A stretch of 64,000 nt of DNA from an uncultured Clostridia bacterium. GTDB taxonomy: Bacteria > Bacillota > Clostridia > TANB77 > CAG-508. Below are positions 8,862 to 16,731 of the stretch, in pieces; the stretch's first letter is position 1, and each line of letters opens with the position of its first letter. The stretch covers positions 99,148-163,147 of the forward strand of contig CAKPDR010000002.1 in NCBI GenBank assembly GCA_934149075.1. The letters run 5' to 3'. Made by a program: the position numbers and the translations under genes. The notes under the pieces were generated by a model. That model was given only the letters and a program-made list of their open reading frames with translations. It did not search any database and was not told the DNA's origin.

Positions 8862-9635
8862 TTAGTTACTTTCAGCAATTATATCTTTTAAAACATTTTC
8901 TTTTAACTTATGAAAAAATTCTTCCTGAATTTCATCTTTATTTATATTATAATTTAATTTTCTTATTGGATTTTCTTTTGTATAACTTTTCTCTATTACT
9001 TCTTCAATCTTCTCTCTTATTTCATTTATCATCTTATCTGTCAGTCCATTTTCTTCTTTCAGATAATTGTATAAATTATCTTTTACTTCTGTAGAATATT
9101 CTAATTTATTTATTAATAAATGCTTAAGAACATACCCTAATAATGCAACATTATATGGTTGTTTTATATTTCTTATATCTTTAATTATTGCATTCATTTG
9201 TTTGGATATTATTCTTGTCATATCCTCTTCATTTATTTTTGTTGAAGTTTTATAAGCTTCTTCAATATAATGTAAAATATATTTTCTTTGAACTTCATTT
9301 AAAAGTCTTGAAGAAATATATTTTACTCCTAATTCATAAAATCTATCTACTTCCTGATCTGTTTTTATCCCACCTGTAATTACTATTACTGTAGGAAGTT
9401 TTAATTCCAAGCTATGACATCTTTCAAGCATTTCTAATCCTGTAATACCTGGCATATATTGGTTTAAAATTATAAAATCTGGTATTTCCTCTTGTATCTC
9501 TTTAAGTCCTTTCTCGCCAGTTCCAACAGTTTTCATTCTAGTAACAAAAGGACAATTCTCTTTTATCATTTTTTCTGTTTGTTTTGCTAATGGTTCTTCA
9601 TCTTCTACTTGAAGAATATAAAAGTCTTTTTTCAT
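8862..9635 (-). CDS. Response-regulator-like protein: degenerate receiver plus Spo0A-like C-terminus
   Basis: Residues 1-120 are a CheY-type receiver: the acidic pair VEDEE is present, but the phosphorylation position reads IILNQYMPGITG, with Asn in place of Asp, and the KP motif is KYISS. Phosphorylation by the usual route is unlikely. Residues about 145-240 (AIIKDIRNIKQPYNVALLGYVLKHLL ... LYNYLKEENGLTDKMINEIREKIEEVIEKSY) follow the helix pattern of the Spo0A DNA-binding domain (GY-L, LY, IE positions), though divergent. It may be a phosphorylation-independent regulator of the element. The receiver call is firm; the Spo0A resemblance is tentative. Confidence 0.7.
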   Translation of the reverse strand: MKKDFYILQVEDEEPLAKQTEKMIKENCPFVTRMKTVGTGEKGLKEIQEEIPDFIILNQYMPGITGLEMLERCHSLELKLPTVIVITGGIKTDQEVDRFYELGVKYISSRLLNEVQRKYILHYIEEAYKTSTKINEEDMTRIISKQMNAIIKDIRNIKQPYNVALLGYVLKHLLINKLEYSTEVKDNLYNYLKEENGLTDKMINEIREKIEEVIEKSYTKENPIRKLNYNINKDEIQEEFFHKLKENVLKDIIAESN

Positions 9636-9784
9636 AAAAAACTACGCCTCCTAGCCATATATTTTAACACATAATCGTTATAAAATAAAGTATTTTGGCG
9701 AAAAATGTTTGATTGCTTAAACAAGTCAGAAACCTTTTTTTGGTATAATTTGTTGTGATTATATCTATGAGAGGGGATATTTTG

Positions 9785-10045
9785 ATGGAGTTATCTGAAG
9801 CAATTGTATTAAGAATAAAACAACTTTTAAAAGAAAAAAATATGAAAACCTATGATTTAAGCATTAAATCTGGCGTACCTCGTTCTACCATATCTCTTTT
9901 CTTAAGTAGAGAAACGAAGACTATACGATTAGAAAATTTGCTATATATTTGTGAAGGTTTTGGAATAGAATTAAAAGATTTCTTTGATGATAAAGTATTT
10001 ACAAATGTTGAAGCTAAAAATTGGTTAAAAAATCCAGAAGAATAA
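9785..10045 (+). CDS. Small XRE-family regulator
   Basis: The start is the ATG at 9785 (MELSEAIV), with GAGGGG 8 bases upstream; an upstream ATG has no such site. The 86-residue protein is essentially one HTH domain: LLKEKNMKTYDLSIKSGVPRSTISLFLSRETKTIRLENLLYICEGFGIELKDFF. It is divergent from the receiver-like gene, with a TATAAT box around 9742, and would suit a local switch between the two. Next to topB it is one of the few plus-strand genes of the element. Confidence 0.8.
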   Translation: MELSEAIVLRIKQLLKEKNMKTYDLSIKSGVPRSTISLFLSRETKTIRLENLLYICEGFGIELKDFFDDKVFTNVEAKNWLKNPEE

Positions 10046-10070
10046 TTATAACTCTCCTGGATTTTTATTT
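10030..10070 (+). terminator. Terminator of the small XRE gene
   Basis: AATCCAG at the gene's 3' end pairs with CTGGATT, followed by TTTATTT. It separates this gene from the convergent topB. Confidence 0.6.
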
Positions 10071-10072
10071 AC

Positions 10073-12160
10073 CTAAAATAGAAATTTGATTTCTCCATTT
10101 ATAATTTGCAATTTTGCATTAAATTGTTTTCCAGACTTTGCTTTAAATCCTTTTATTTCAGTTGTTACTCCATTTTCTAATAACTGCTTAATATTTGTTT
10201 TTGATATTTTCTTTCCTGCTATTGTTTTCCAAACAGAAAATTTACAACCTTCTTTAAATCCAGAACAATAAAAGGATTTATTTGATTCTATAATGTCTTT
10301 CCCACATAAAGGACAATGTCCTACTATTGTCTTTTCATTTTTATAATTTTTCTTTAATTTGAATTTTGACACATCTTTTGTTGCTATAACTTTTTTTATA
10401 TCTAAAAGAATAGAATCTAATAGCTTATTTTGGTCTGCTTTTCCATCTCTTATTTCTTCCTGAATAATCCACCATTTTGCTGTTAAATCTGCTTTTTTCC
10501 ATTCGTCTGGCAATATATTATAATATTCTCTCCCTAGTTCTGTCGAAATTACTTTGTCTTTTTCCTCTTTAATATAACCTCTTTTTATAAGATTTTGTAT
10601 AATACTAGCTCTTGTTGCACTTGTACCTATACTTCCGTTTTCTCCTTCTTTATCTTTATCCTTACGTTTTAAGATTTCTTTTATTTCTGGATCATCAACG
10701 TATTTTGATATTCTAGTCATATCTTCTATTAAACTGGCTTGTGTATAGCGTGCAAGAGGTTTTGTTTCTATTTCTTTAATATCACTTTTATTTATTGTTC
10801 CAGTATATAATCCTTCTGAAATTTTTGATAATACTGATTCTTGATTTTCATTATTAGTTTTGTCTAAATATTTATTAAATCCTTCATCTAGTATTTTCGT
10901 AGAACTTGCTTTAAATTTATATCCGTTTTGTTCATCTGTTTCTAAATATGTAATTTCTTTTTTTATTGGTCTGATAAACTGAATTAAGTAATACATACAA
11001 ATTTCTTTATATATCTTTTGCTCTTTATCATTCATTTTAGATAAATCTATATCTACTGATGTTGGTATTATTCCGTGATGGGCTGTTACTTTACTATTAT
11101 CAAAACATTTTGAATGTGGTAAAATACTATAATCTAAATCAAGTTTTAAATCAATATTATTTAATACCTTTTTTATAACTCCTGGTGCTTCTTTATAATG
11201 CTCTTCATTTAAGTATTGACTATCACTTCTATTATAAGTTATAGCGTGATATTTTTCTCTTAAATCTTGTGTTATTTTTAAAGTTTCATCAGGCTTAATT
11301 TTGTACTTTTTGCTAATATGAGATTGTAGTTTTGTCAAATTAAATGGTAATGGTGCATTTTCATTTTTTATTTGCTTTGTTATATTTACTTTTACATTTT
11401 TATTTATAAATTTATCTAATATTTGCTTTAACTCATTTTGATTCTTATAAACAATATTATCCTTGTTTTCAAGTTTTGCTTTAATAATATTACCATTTAT
11501 ATTTATATCTACATATCCATCATAATACTTTTCTTTTATATGATTTTCTATTGCTAAATCTCTATTTACAACTAATCCTAATGTAGGTGTTTGTACTCTT
11601 CCTACTGATAATGTTGTTCCATTTAATATTGAAAAATATCTACTCAAATTTATTCCTACCATATAATCTGCAATTGCTCTTGCATTTGCACTTTTACCCC
11701 AAGTTTCATATTTTGAATTAGGTTCTAAATTCTTTAATGCTTTCTTTAAATAATCTTCATTAAATGCTGATGTCTGGATTCTTTTTACTGTACCTTTAAA
11801 TTTACAGTATTCAATTATTTCATCAATTAGTAATTGTCCCTCCTCATCAATATCTCCTGCATTTATAATTTCATCACATTCATTGATTAATTTTTTGATA
11901 ACATTAAATTGTTTTCTTGTTTTATCAATAGGAATCTTACCCCAATTTTTAAAATATATTGGTAATTGCTTCATATCCCAATTTTTATTTTCTTCATCAT
12001 ATTCTTCTGGTGCTTTCAATCTTAATATATGACCATAAGCCCACGTTACTACATAATTACCTTTTTCAAAATATCCGTCATTTTTATTTAGTTTTCCATC
12101 TATTGCATTTACTATTGATTTTGCAAGTTCTGGTTTTTCTGCAATTATTAAACTTTTCAT
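10073..12160 (-). CDS. topB: DNA topoisomerase III (type IA)
   Basis: 695 residues. The N-terminal Toprim domain starts MKSLIIAEKPELAKSIV and has the acidic GDIDEEGQ motif. GRVQTPTLG and the active-site region HAITYNRSDSQYL (Tyr attacks DNA) follow, then TSATRASII. The C-terminus carries a four-Cys zinc-type repeat (CPLCGK ... CSGFKEGC). Plasmid- and element-borne TopB decatenates replication or transfer intermediates. It begins 14 bases after a small membrane protein gene. Complete, with all key motifs present. Confidence 0.95.
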   Translation of the reverse strand: MKSLIIAEKPELAKSIVNAIDGKLNKNDGYFEKGNYVVTWAYGHILRLKAPEEYDEENKNWDMKQLPIYFKNWGKIPIDKTRKQFNVIKKLINECDEIINAGDIDEEGQLLIDEIIEYCKFKGTVKRIQTSAFNEDYLKKALKNLEPNSKYETWGKSANARAIADYMVGINLSRYFSILNGTTLSVGRVQTPTLGLVVNRDLAIENHIKEKYYDGYVDININGNIIKAKLENKDNIVYKNQNELKQILDKFINKNVKVNITKQIKNENAPLPFNLTKLQSHISKKYKIKPDETLKITQDLREKYHAITYNRSDSQYLNEEHYKEAPGVIKKVLNNIDLKLDLDYSILPHSKCFDNSKVTAHHGIIPTSVDIDLSKMNDKEQKIYKEICMYYLIQFIRPIKKEITYLETDEQNGYKFKASSTKILDEGFNKYLDKTNNENQESVLSKISEGLYTGTINKSDIKEIETKPLARYTQASLIEDMTRISKYVDDPEIKEILKRKDKDKEGENGSIGTSATRASIIQNLIKRGYIKEEKDKVISTELGREYYNILPDEWKKADLTAKWWIIQEEIRDGKADQNKLLDSILLDIKKVIATKDVSKFKLKKNYKNEKTIVGHCPLCGKDIIESNKSFYCSGFKEGCKFSVWKTIAGKKISKTNIKQLLENGVTTEIKGFKAKSGKQFNAKLQIINGEIKFLF

Positions 12161-12174
12161 CTGTACCTACTTTC

Positions 12175-12393
12175 TTAGAGATAAATTATTTTATCATTTT
12201 TATCTCTAAATTTATTTTTCTTGTTTTGCTTTTTTACTTCTTCACATTTTCTTATATACTCAATTTCCTCTTGCTTTTCATATTCAATTTCTTTTGGTGT
12301 CTTACTTCTTTTACCTACAACCACACAAGCATATACAGTAAATGTTATTCCAAAAAGCACTAAAAAAATTAATACTTTTATAAAAACAGCCAT
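12175..12393 (-). CDS. Small single-pass membrane protein
   Basis: 72 residues: an N-terminal transmembrane helix (about 4-25), then a basic, charged tail (KRSKTPKEIEYEKQEEIEYIRKCEEVKKQNKK). No family is recognised. It is the first gene leftward of oriT2 and is followed 14 bases later by topB, so it is probably co-transcribed with it. Confidence 0.5.
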   Translation of the reverse strand: MAVFIKVLIFLVLFGITFTVYACVVVGKRSKTPKEIEYEKQEEIEYIRKCEEVKKQNKKNKFRDKNDKIIYL

Positions 12394-12424
12394 TTTTCAA
12401 CCATTCCCCCTGATTCTTTGATAA

Positions 12425-12570
12425 AAAATACACCGAAGTGTACGCACTCTTTAAATCCTCTTAACATTTTACTCTCTAACAGAGAACTAGAAAGCTTGTC
12501 TTTCTATGTGTTGACAGAAAAACCTCCGTTTTTCTTATCCTGCCACTAAATTTCTGACGAAATTTTAGTG
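12425..12570 (+). other. Second origin of transfer oriT2, RP4-like nic site, inverted relative to oriT1
   Basis: CTTATCCTGCC at 12534-12544 on the plus strand carries the MobP nic core. The inverted repeat AGAAAAAC-CTCC-GTTTTTCT lies immediately before it, and a CACTAAATTTC/GAAATTTTAGTG hairpin follows. The distal part, starting AATACACCGAAGTGTACG, is identical to oriT1 over about 26 bases, and the AGAAAGCTTG block is shared too. The inverted repeat next to nic differs between the copies. The 3' hairpin overlaps the end of the HNH gene. Confidence 0.75.
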
Positions 12571-13013
12571 AAACACGCAAGTTGCTTAAGTTTCAAATTA
12601 TTTTTGCATACTTTACAAATATCCGTCTTATTAGATTTTGTACCAAATTCTTTATTACACAACTTGCAATTTTTGATTTTATAACTTCTTAAAACTAACA
12701 TTTCTCGATTCCAATATGAATATTTACTTTTTAAATATTTTTCATATTTCTGCTCTAATTCTATTTTTTGTTTTCCTGTTGAATTGTCAAATTCCTTATG
12801 ACAAATATCACAAAGCTCTAAAATATTTTCTTCAATACCAAGTCCACCAAATTGTCTTGCAATAAAATGTGCATTAGGTTGTCCTATTCCTCTTTTATTT
12901 TTGCAATTTACACATAACCCATTATCTCGAATTGCAACTGATATTTTTACATCATAAGGAATGTCTGTTGGATTCTTTTTTACTCTTTGACGCAATTTTC
13001 TAATTGACCTCAC
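12546..13013 (-). CDS. HNH-type nuclease-like protein
   Basis: 155 residues from a GTG start at 13013, preceded by GAAAGAAGTG. The centre shows an HNH-like ββα metal layout: CVNCKNKRGIGQPNAHFIARQFGGLGIEENILELCDICHKEFDN, with two Cys pairs and His residues. A further C-terminal Cys set (CKLCNKEF ... CKVCKNN) suggests a second zinc knuckle. Such proteins cut or bind DNA; a role in element replication or transfer is possible. Its stop lies within the oriT2 distal hairpin. Confidence 0.7.
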   Translation of the reverse strand: MRSIRKLRQRVKKNPTDIPYDVKISVAIRDNGLCVNCKNKRGIGQPNAHFIARQFGGLGIEENILELCDICHKEFDNSTGKQKIELEQKYEKYLKSKYSYWNREMLVLRSYKIKNCKLCNKEFGTKSNKTDICKVCKNNLKLKQLACFTKISSEI

Positions 13014-13050
13014 ATATTATCACTTCTTTCTCTTTTGTTTTTATTTTAAA

Positions 13051-13587
13051 TTATAATTTTAGTGCATAAATTCCAAATACTCTTACTGCTAATTCTTCAT
13101 AAAGTTCATTTCTTGCATAATAAAATGTTCTTCCATATCCTAAGTTGTGTTCATACAAAAATTGTTTTATTTCTTTGCCTTCCATATACACTTCTGATAA
13201 TATTGCAATTTTCAATTCGCTTTTAGGTTTCATAGAAATTTCTGTTTCTTTTATGTATTCCTTAAATGTACTTTCTAAAAAGTTTAAAAATAATCTAGTT
13301 TGTAAATGTTTTTTATATAAGGATTCTAAATAAATCTCTTTGCTTGCAAAAACTTCTTCCATCATTCTTTCAAGCTCTTTTTGTTTTGCCTGGTCAATTT
13401 CTTCTTTACTAAACTTTACATTTTCAACTTGTGCTGTAAATTGTTTTAAAGTTTTGTAATTTTCCAAAATAACAATTACATTATTTATACATCTATCAAA
13501 ACTCATCTTTCTAACATCTATTTTAGATAATTCTTCTTTAATGATTTCTCTCATTTTTTCTAAAAATTCATTATTAGTCTGATTCAT
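13051..13587 (-). CDS. ArpU-like regulatory protein (tentative)
   Basis: 178 residues with GGGAGG before the start. The last 60 residues (KIAILSEVYMEGKEIKQFLYEHNLGYGRTFYYARNELYEELAVRVFG) resemble the sigma-region-4-like end of phage ArpU late regulators, where a helix-turn-helix ends in a xTYYR-type recognition helix. The N-terminal part is helical and charged. It sits in a run of small element genes. The assignment is by pattern only; it could equally be an unrelated helical protein. Confidence 0.5.
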   Translation of the reverse strand: MNQTNNEFLEKMREIIKEELSKIDVRKMSFDRCINNVIVILENYKTLKQFTAQVENVKFSKEEIDQAKQKELERMMEEVFASKEIYLESLYKKHLQTRLFLNFLESTFKEYIKETEISMKPKSELKIAILSEVYMEGKEIKQFLYEHNLGYGRTFYYARNELYEELAVRVFGIYALKL

Positions 13588-13613
13588 TTCAAATCCTCCC
13601 TAACTTATTACTC

Positions 13614-13892
13614 TCAACTCCTATCTTCCAAATATATACTGAAAATTCTTCTGTCTTCATCATAATAATAATTAGAAATATTTTGCTTTAAAACTTTATC
13701 ATTTAAAGCCATTCTTAATCTTTTACGAATATTTTCCTCTGAATCAAAATAGTATAATCCGAAATATATCCAATCGTTTTCTCCAACTGTGTCTAAACAT
13801 ATTCTTATAACTCTTGTTAATTGAATATCTTTATCATTTGTGATCCTAAAATCATATTTTAATAAAAAATCTTCTAAACTAACTTCGTCCAT
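13614..13892 (-). CDS. Small acidic hypothetical protein
   Basis: Start set at MDEVSLED (13892), since GGAGGTCAAA precedes that ATG. 92 residues, rich in Asp and Tyr (DWIYFGLYYFDSEENIRKRL ... YYYDEDRRIFSIYLED). It has no signal, membrane helix or known motif. Part of the small-gene operon of the element, 15 bases from the next gene upstream. Confidence 0.5.
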   Translation of the reverse strand: MDEVSLEDFLLKYDFRITNDKDIQLTRVIRICLDTVGENDWIYFGLYYFDSEENIRKRLRMALNDKVLKQNISNYYYDEDRRIFSIYLEDRS

Positions 13893-13906
13893 TTTGACCT
13901 CCAATT

Positions 13907-14089
13907 TTAATAAAGATGTTTAGCCTTATACATATCAATATCTTTTTCAACTTGTACTATTTTCTTTTGATAATTCTCTTCAGTATTTGGAACGCTGAAT
14001 TTGCATTTTTTACAATCTTTAACTTTCAATATGCCACAAACATAATCACTTTTTTCATATAAACAACTTTTTCCATCAAGCTCCTTCAT
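13907..14089 (-). CDS. Small Cys-rich protein
   Basis: 60 residues with AAAGGGG before the ATG. Its start overlaps the stop of the upstream gene by 4 bases (ATGA type), indicating translational coupling. Cys residues at CLYEKSDYVC and CKKCKF could bind a metal. No family is recognised. Confidence 0.5.
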   Translation of the reverse strand: MKELDGKSCLYEKSDYVCGILKVKDCKKCKFSVPNTEENYQKKIVQVEKDIDMYKAKHLY

Positions 14090-14580
14090 TGTTTCCCCTT
14101 TCTACCTTTCTTGAAATTCTTAAAAATATTAGGTTTATCATTGGAAGATGACAATAAATTATTTTGGTTTTCTAACAATAGTTTTTCATTCTTTAAAGCT
14201 ATTTCTCGCCAAACCTCTTTATCTTCCTGCTCCTTATTTTTTTCATCTTTCCAAATCTCTGCTTGTTTTTTCCAATCTTCGGCTTGATTTTTATAATATT
14301 CTAGCTTATCTTTGTACCACTCTTTTTCCTTCTGTAAAACCTTAACTTCTTGCTCTAATATAATTTTATCTTTTTTTACATTCTTCCTTTTAGATTGGTC
14401 TATTTCAGCAAATCTTCGCCTTAAATATTCTGCTCCTTCCGTATTTATTACATTTTTCCCCTTTTCATTTTTATACATATATCCTTTTTCTATTAGTTCT
14501 TTTTTGTAATGAGCTAATAGAGATAAAGATTTATTAAACATTATACTTATCTCTTTTTGCGTATAACTTTTTTGCTCCAT
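14086..14580 (-). CDS. Helix-turn-helix plus coiled-coil protein, plasmid DUF536-like
   Basis: 164 residues. The N-terminal 55 residues (SYTQKEISIMFNKSLSLLAHYKKELIEKGYMYKNEKGKNVINTEGAEYLRRRF) read as a MerR/winged-type HTH. Residues about 65-145 are a long Lys/Glu coiled coil with aromatic heptads (EWYKDKLEYYKNQAEDWKKQAEIWKDE), and the tail is basic. This layout is like the DUF536-type proteins found beside replication genes on Gram-positive plasmids. It may act in replication control or segregation. The family call is tentative. Confidence 0.6.
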   Translation of the reverse strand: MEQKSYTQKEISIMFNKSLSLLAHYKKELIEKGYMYKNEKGKNVINTEGAEYLRRRFAEIDQSKRKNVKKDKIILEQEVKVLQKEKEWYKDKLEYYKNQAEDWKKQAEIWKDEKNKEQEDKEVWREIALKNEKLLLENQNNLLSSSNDKPNIFKNFKKGRKGKQ

Positions 14581-14612
14581 TACAATTCCTCCAATTTCTT
14601 TTGTGTTAAGAT

Positions 14613-14879
14613 CTAGTCTTGTATGTTTTTTATATAATGCTTATAATCTTCTTTACATTTATATAAAAATTTTCTGGTAAAACCTATTTTTAGGAGTAAT
14701 ATAATTCGTTCTCTTTTAAATAATCTGTCCGTCTTCTTGAATATTAGATTTATTATTAAATAGATATTTCTAATAATGATATATGGTAAATTTAATATAA
14801 ATTCTAATGCTACAAGTAAATAGAATAAAACAAATCTTATTACTCCTAATGCCTTTAATTGAATAATAATCTGTTTCAT
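14613..14879 (-). CDS. Small basic membrane protein
   Basis: 88 residues with a hydrophobic N-terminal half (about residues 12-48, FVLFYLLVALEFILNLPYIIIRNIYLIINLIF) and a Lys/Arg-rich C-terminus. No family is recognised. It lies between the replisome organiser and the HTH/coiled-coil gene in the same orientation. Confidence 0.45.
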   Translation of the reverse strand: MKQIIIQLKALGVIRFVLFYLLVALEFILNLPYIIIRNIYLIINLIFKKTDRLFKRERIILLLKIGFTRKFLYKCKEDYKHYIKNIQD

Positions 14880-14920
14880 TTCTAACTCCCAAAAATATAA
14901 AAAAACATAAAATTATACTA

Positions 14921-15943
14921 TCAATCTATTAATTCTTCCTGTAAACAAGCTATCAAATAGCTCACAAATCTTTCTAAGTCGGATTTATCAACGTATTTCA
15001 TTGCTTTTTTATATCTAAAATTAAAATTTTCTGTGTTTAATTTGTAAAGTAAAAAATTATATGGACTTTTAGAAAATTCATCTATAACGTAATATTGAAT
15101 AAGCAAATCTTTTTGTCTTTCTTCTGTCATAATCTCAAATGTTTTTTTATCAGTCATATAAAGTTCTAATTTTTTAAGTGTATTGATTACTAAAAACATT
15201 CTAGCGTGTTCTTTTTGCTCTTCTTCTGTTAAAGAAAGATCCAATTGTTTTTTTAGCTCATATTTATTTATATAATTAAATATAATATTAAGTGTAGTGT
15301 AGTCTAGTGTAGTGCCATTTGGCTCTTGCTCTTTCTCTAAATCTAGTTCTTTCTCTCCGTTACCATTACGTTTCATTGGTGTTACATTGTAACGCTGTGT
15401 CTTCAAATCCAGATTTTGCAATATTTTCAAATTTTCATCTGTTACATCTTGCGTTACATTATCGTTACATTGTAACGCTTTTGAATTTTCCACATCTAAT
15501 TCAGAATTGCCTAATATTTCGCCTTCAATTTGTAACTGATTATTGTTACATTGTAACGCCTTTTGTCTTTCTCTGAATCTTCTTACTCTATCTGTACTAC
15601 TACCTTCTGATCCAATTAAATTTTGTAATGATAACAAATATAATGAATTATCATCAAGTCTTTCAATTGCTCCTGTTTTTAATAATACATTTATAAGTAA
15701 TCTTACATTATTAACTGGTTCATCTATTAGCATTGCAATTTCTTCTTCTGCAGATGGTAATAATCTTTCGTATTTCAAAAAACCTTCTGTTTTTAAACTT
15801 ATTAACTGTATTTTCAAATAAGTTATTAACAAACTATCCCCTGCTGGTAATGATTTTAGATATTTTTCAGTTGTACCACTAAACCAATCCTCTTTAAGTT
15901 TTAACCAAAAATATCTTTTTTGCTTACTACTTTTCTTTGCCAT
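14921..15943 (-). CDS. Phage-type replisome organiser (DnaD-like) protein
   Basis: 340 residues. The N-terminus (RYFWLKLKEDWFSGTTEKYLKSLPAGDSLLITYLKIQLISLKTEGFLKYERLLPSAEEEIAMLIDEP) matches the phage replisome organiser N-terminal domain, a winged-helix origin binder that recruits helicase loader. A linker with repeated KALQCN(N/D)N follows, then a helical C-terminus. Three 14-bp palindromes lie inside the linker-coding part, which suggests the replication origin is within the gene. It is the second gene of the long minus-strand operon and probably the element's initiator. Confidence 0.75.
   Translation of the reverse strand: MAKKSSKQKRYFWLKLKEDWFSGTTEKYLKSLPAGDSLLITYLKIQLISLKTEGFLKYERLLPSAEEEIAMLIDEPVNNVRLLINVLLKTGAIERLDDNSLYLLSLQNLIGSEGSSTDRVRRFRERQKALQCNNNQLQIEGEILGNSELDVENSKALQCNDNVTQDVTDENLKILQNLDLKTQRYNVTPMKRNGNGEKELDLEKEQEPNGTTLDYTTLNIIFNYINKYELKKQLDLSLTEEEQKEHARMFLVINTLKKLELYMTDKKTFEIMTEERQKDLLIQYYVIDEFSKSPYNFLLYKLNTENFNFRYKKAMKYVDKSDLERFVSYLIACLQEELID
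15381..15558. repeat. Iteron-like palindromes inside the replisome-organiser gene
   Basis: GTTACATTGTAACG occurs exactly at 15381-15394, 15464-15477 and 15545-15558 (spacing 83 and 81), with half sites GTTACAT at 15441 and 15453. Copy 1 is read in a different codon frame (RYNV) from copies 2 and 3 (LQCN), so conservation is at the DNA level. Confidence 0.7.
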
Positions 15944-15986
15944 AATAATTTCTCCTTTTCTCTTGTATATTTTTAAATTCTTTTGC

Positions 15987-16193
15987 TTATCTTAAATAGT
16001 CCCTGATTCTTTGACAAATTATTAATGGTCTTCCATATAATAATTCTTTAAATTCTAAATACCAATTAACCAAATCTATATCTTTATCATTTTCAATTAA
16101 GAAATCTATTAGCTTTCCTGCTGTACTATATTTCTTATTTAATATGAATTGATATATAAACCTTAAAAACTCTTTTCTAACAAATTCGCTCAT
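15987..16193 (-). CDS. Small hypothetical protein, first gene of the element's main operon
   Basis: 68 residues, helical (FLRFIYQFILNKKYSTAGKLIDFLIENDKDIDLVNWYLEFKELLYG). Unrecognised. It is the first minus-strand gene left of the repeat-rich control region, with a GGAGAAGACT sequence just before the ATG. A short control or copy-number protein is possible but unproven. Confidence 0.45.
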   Translation of the reverse strand: MSEFVRKEFLRFIYQFILNKKYSTAGKLIDFLIENDKDIDLVNWYLEFKELLYGRPLIICQRIRDYLR

Positions 16194-16253
16194 AGTCTTC
16201 TCCTATTTTGCTGTAATAAAAAATTATTACTTTTTTAACTTCAGCATATTTTT

Positions 16254-16565
16254 TGTATCAATTATCTGTACTTTTTATTTAAAAATAAAATTCTATTTTT
16301 ATAGAATCCTCATACATTAGTATCAATTCACTGTACTATATGTGTAAAAAATAAATTGTTACAAATTTTAATATATTATTTTAATTTGTATCAATTGTCT
16401 GTACTTCTCTTTCAAAAAAAATATGCTTTTCGCCTTTGTTTAGCCATTTACCATACTTTTCCCTCCCTTACACATATAATTTAAACTTAAGTTCAATAAA
16501 ATATATATCACTCTTCTTAAAAAGTGTCAAGATATTTTTTTAAAAAAGTACAGAAAATTGATATT
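16254..16565. repeat. Four copies of the operator-like 20-mer
   Basis: TGTATCAATTATCTGTACTT (16254-16273), a variant at 16319-16338, TGTATCAATTGTCTGTACTT (16387-16406), and an inverted copy at 16546-16565 just upstream of the XRE promoter. Direct copies are spaced 65 and 68 bases apart. The first is identical to one at 3945. Confidence 0.75.
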
Positions 16566-16581
16566 ATTTTTTTAAAAATGC

Positions 16582-16610
16582 TTGATTATTTTTCTTTTTT
16601 TCTTTATAAT
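16582..16610 (+). promoter_or_regulatory. Sigma-A promoter of the XRE gene at 16732
   Basis: TTGATT (16582-16587), a 17-base spacer, then TATAAT (16605-16610). The inverted operator copy ends 16 bases upstream, so a regulator bound there would sit beside RNA polymerase. Confidence 0.75.
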
Positions 16611-16731
16611 ATATAAAGGTTAATTAAATGAAGCACGTTTAGGTTGTTGTTTTTTACTTTAATATAACTACAATTTAACTTCAATTCAACTTAAATACAT
16701 ATACCCAAATTAACTGAAAGGAGTTTTTTTA

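Larger units (their letters stand above)
16194..16731. promoter_or_regulatory. Divergent control region of the mobile element (538 bp without a gene)
   Basis: This gap separates the leftward operon from the rightward XRE gene. It holds four copies of a 20-bp operator-like repeat, an AT-rich stretch and a strong rightward promoter. No protein-coding gene is seen in it. Confidence 0.7.

Noticed and set aside
15381..15558. The LQCN repeats as a protein-level repeat domain
   Set aside because: One of the three DNA copies is translated in another frame, so the peptide is not what is conserved.
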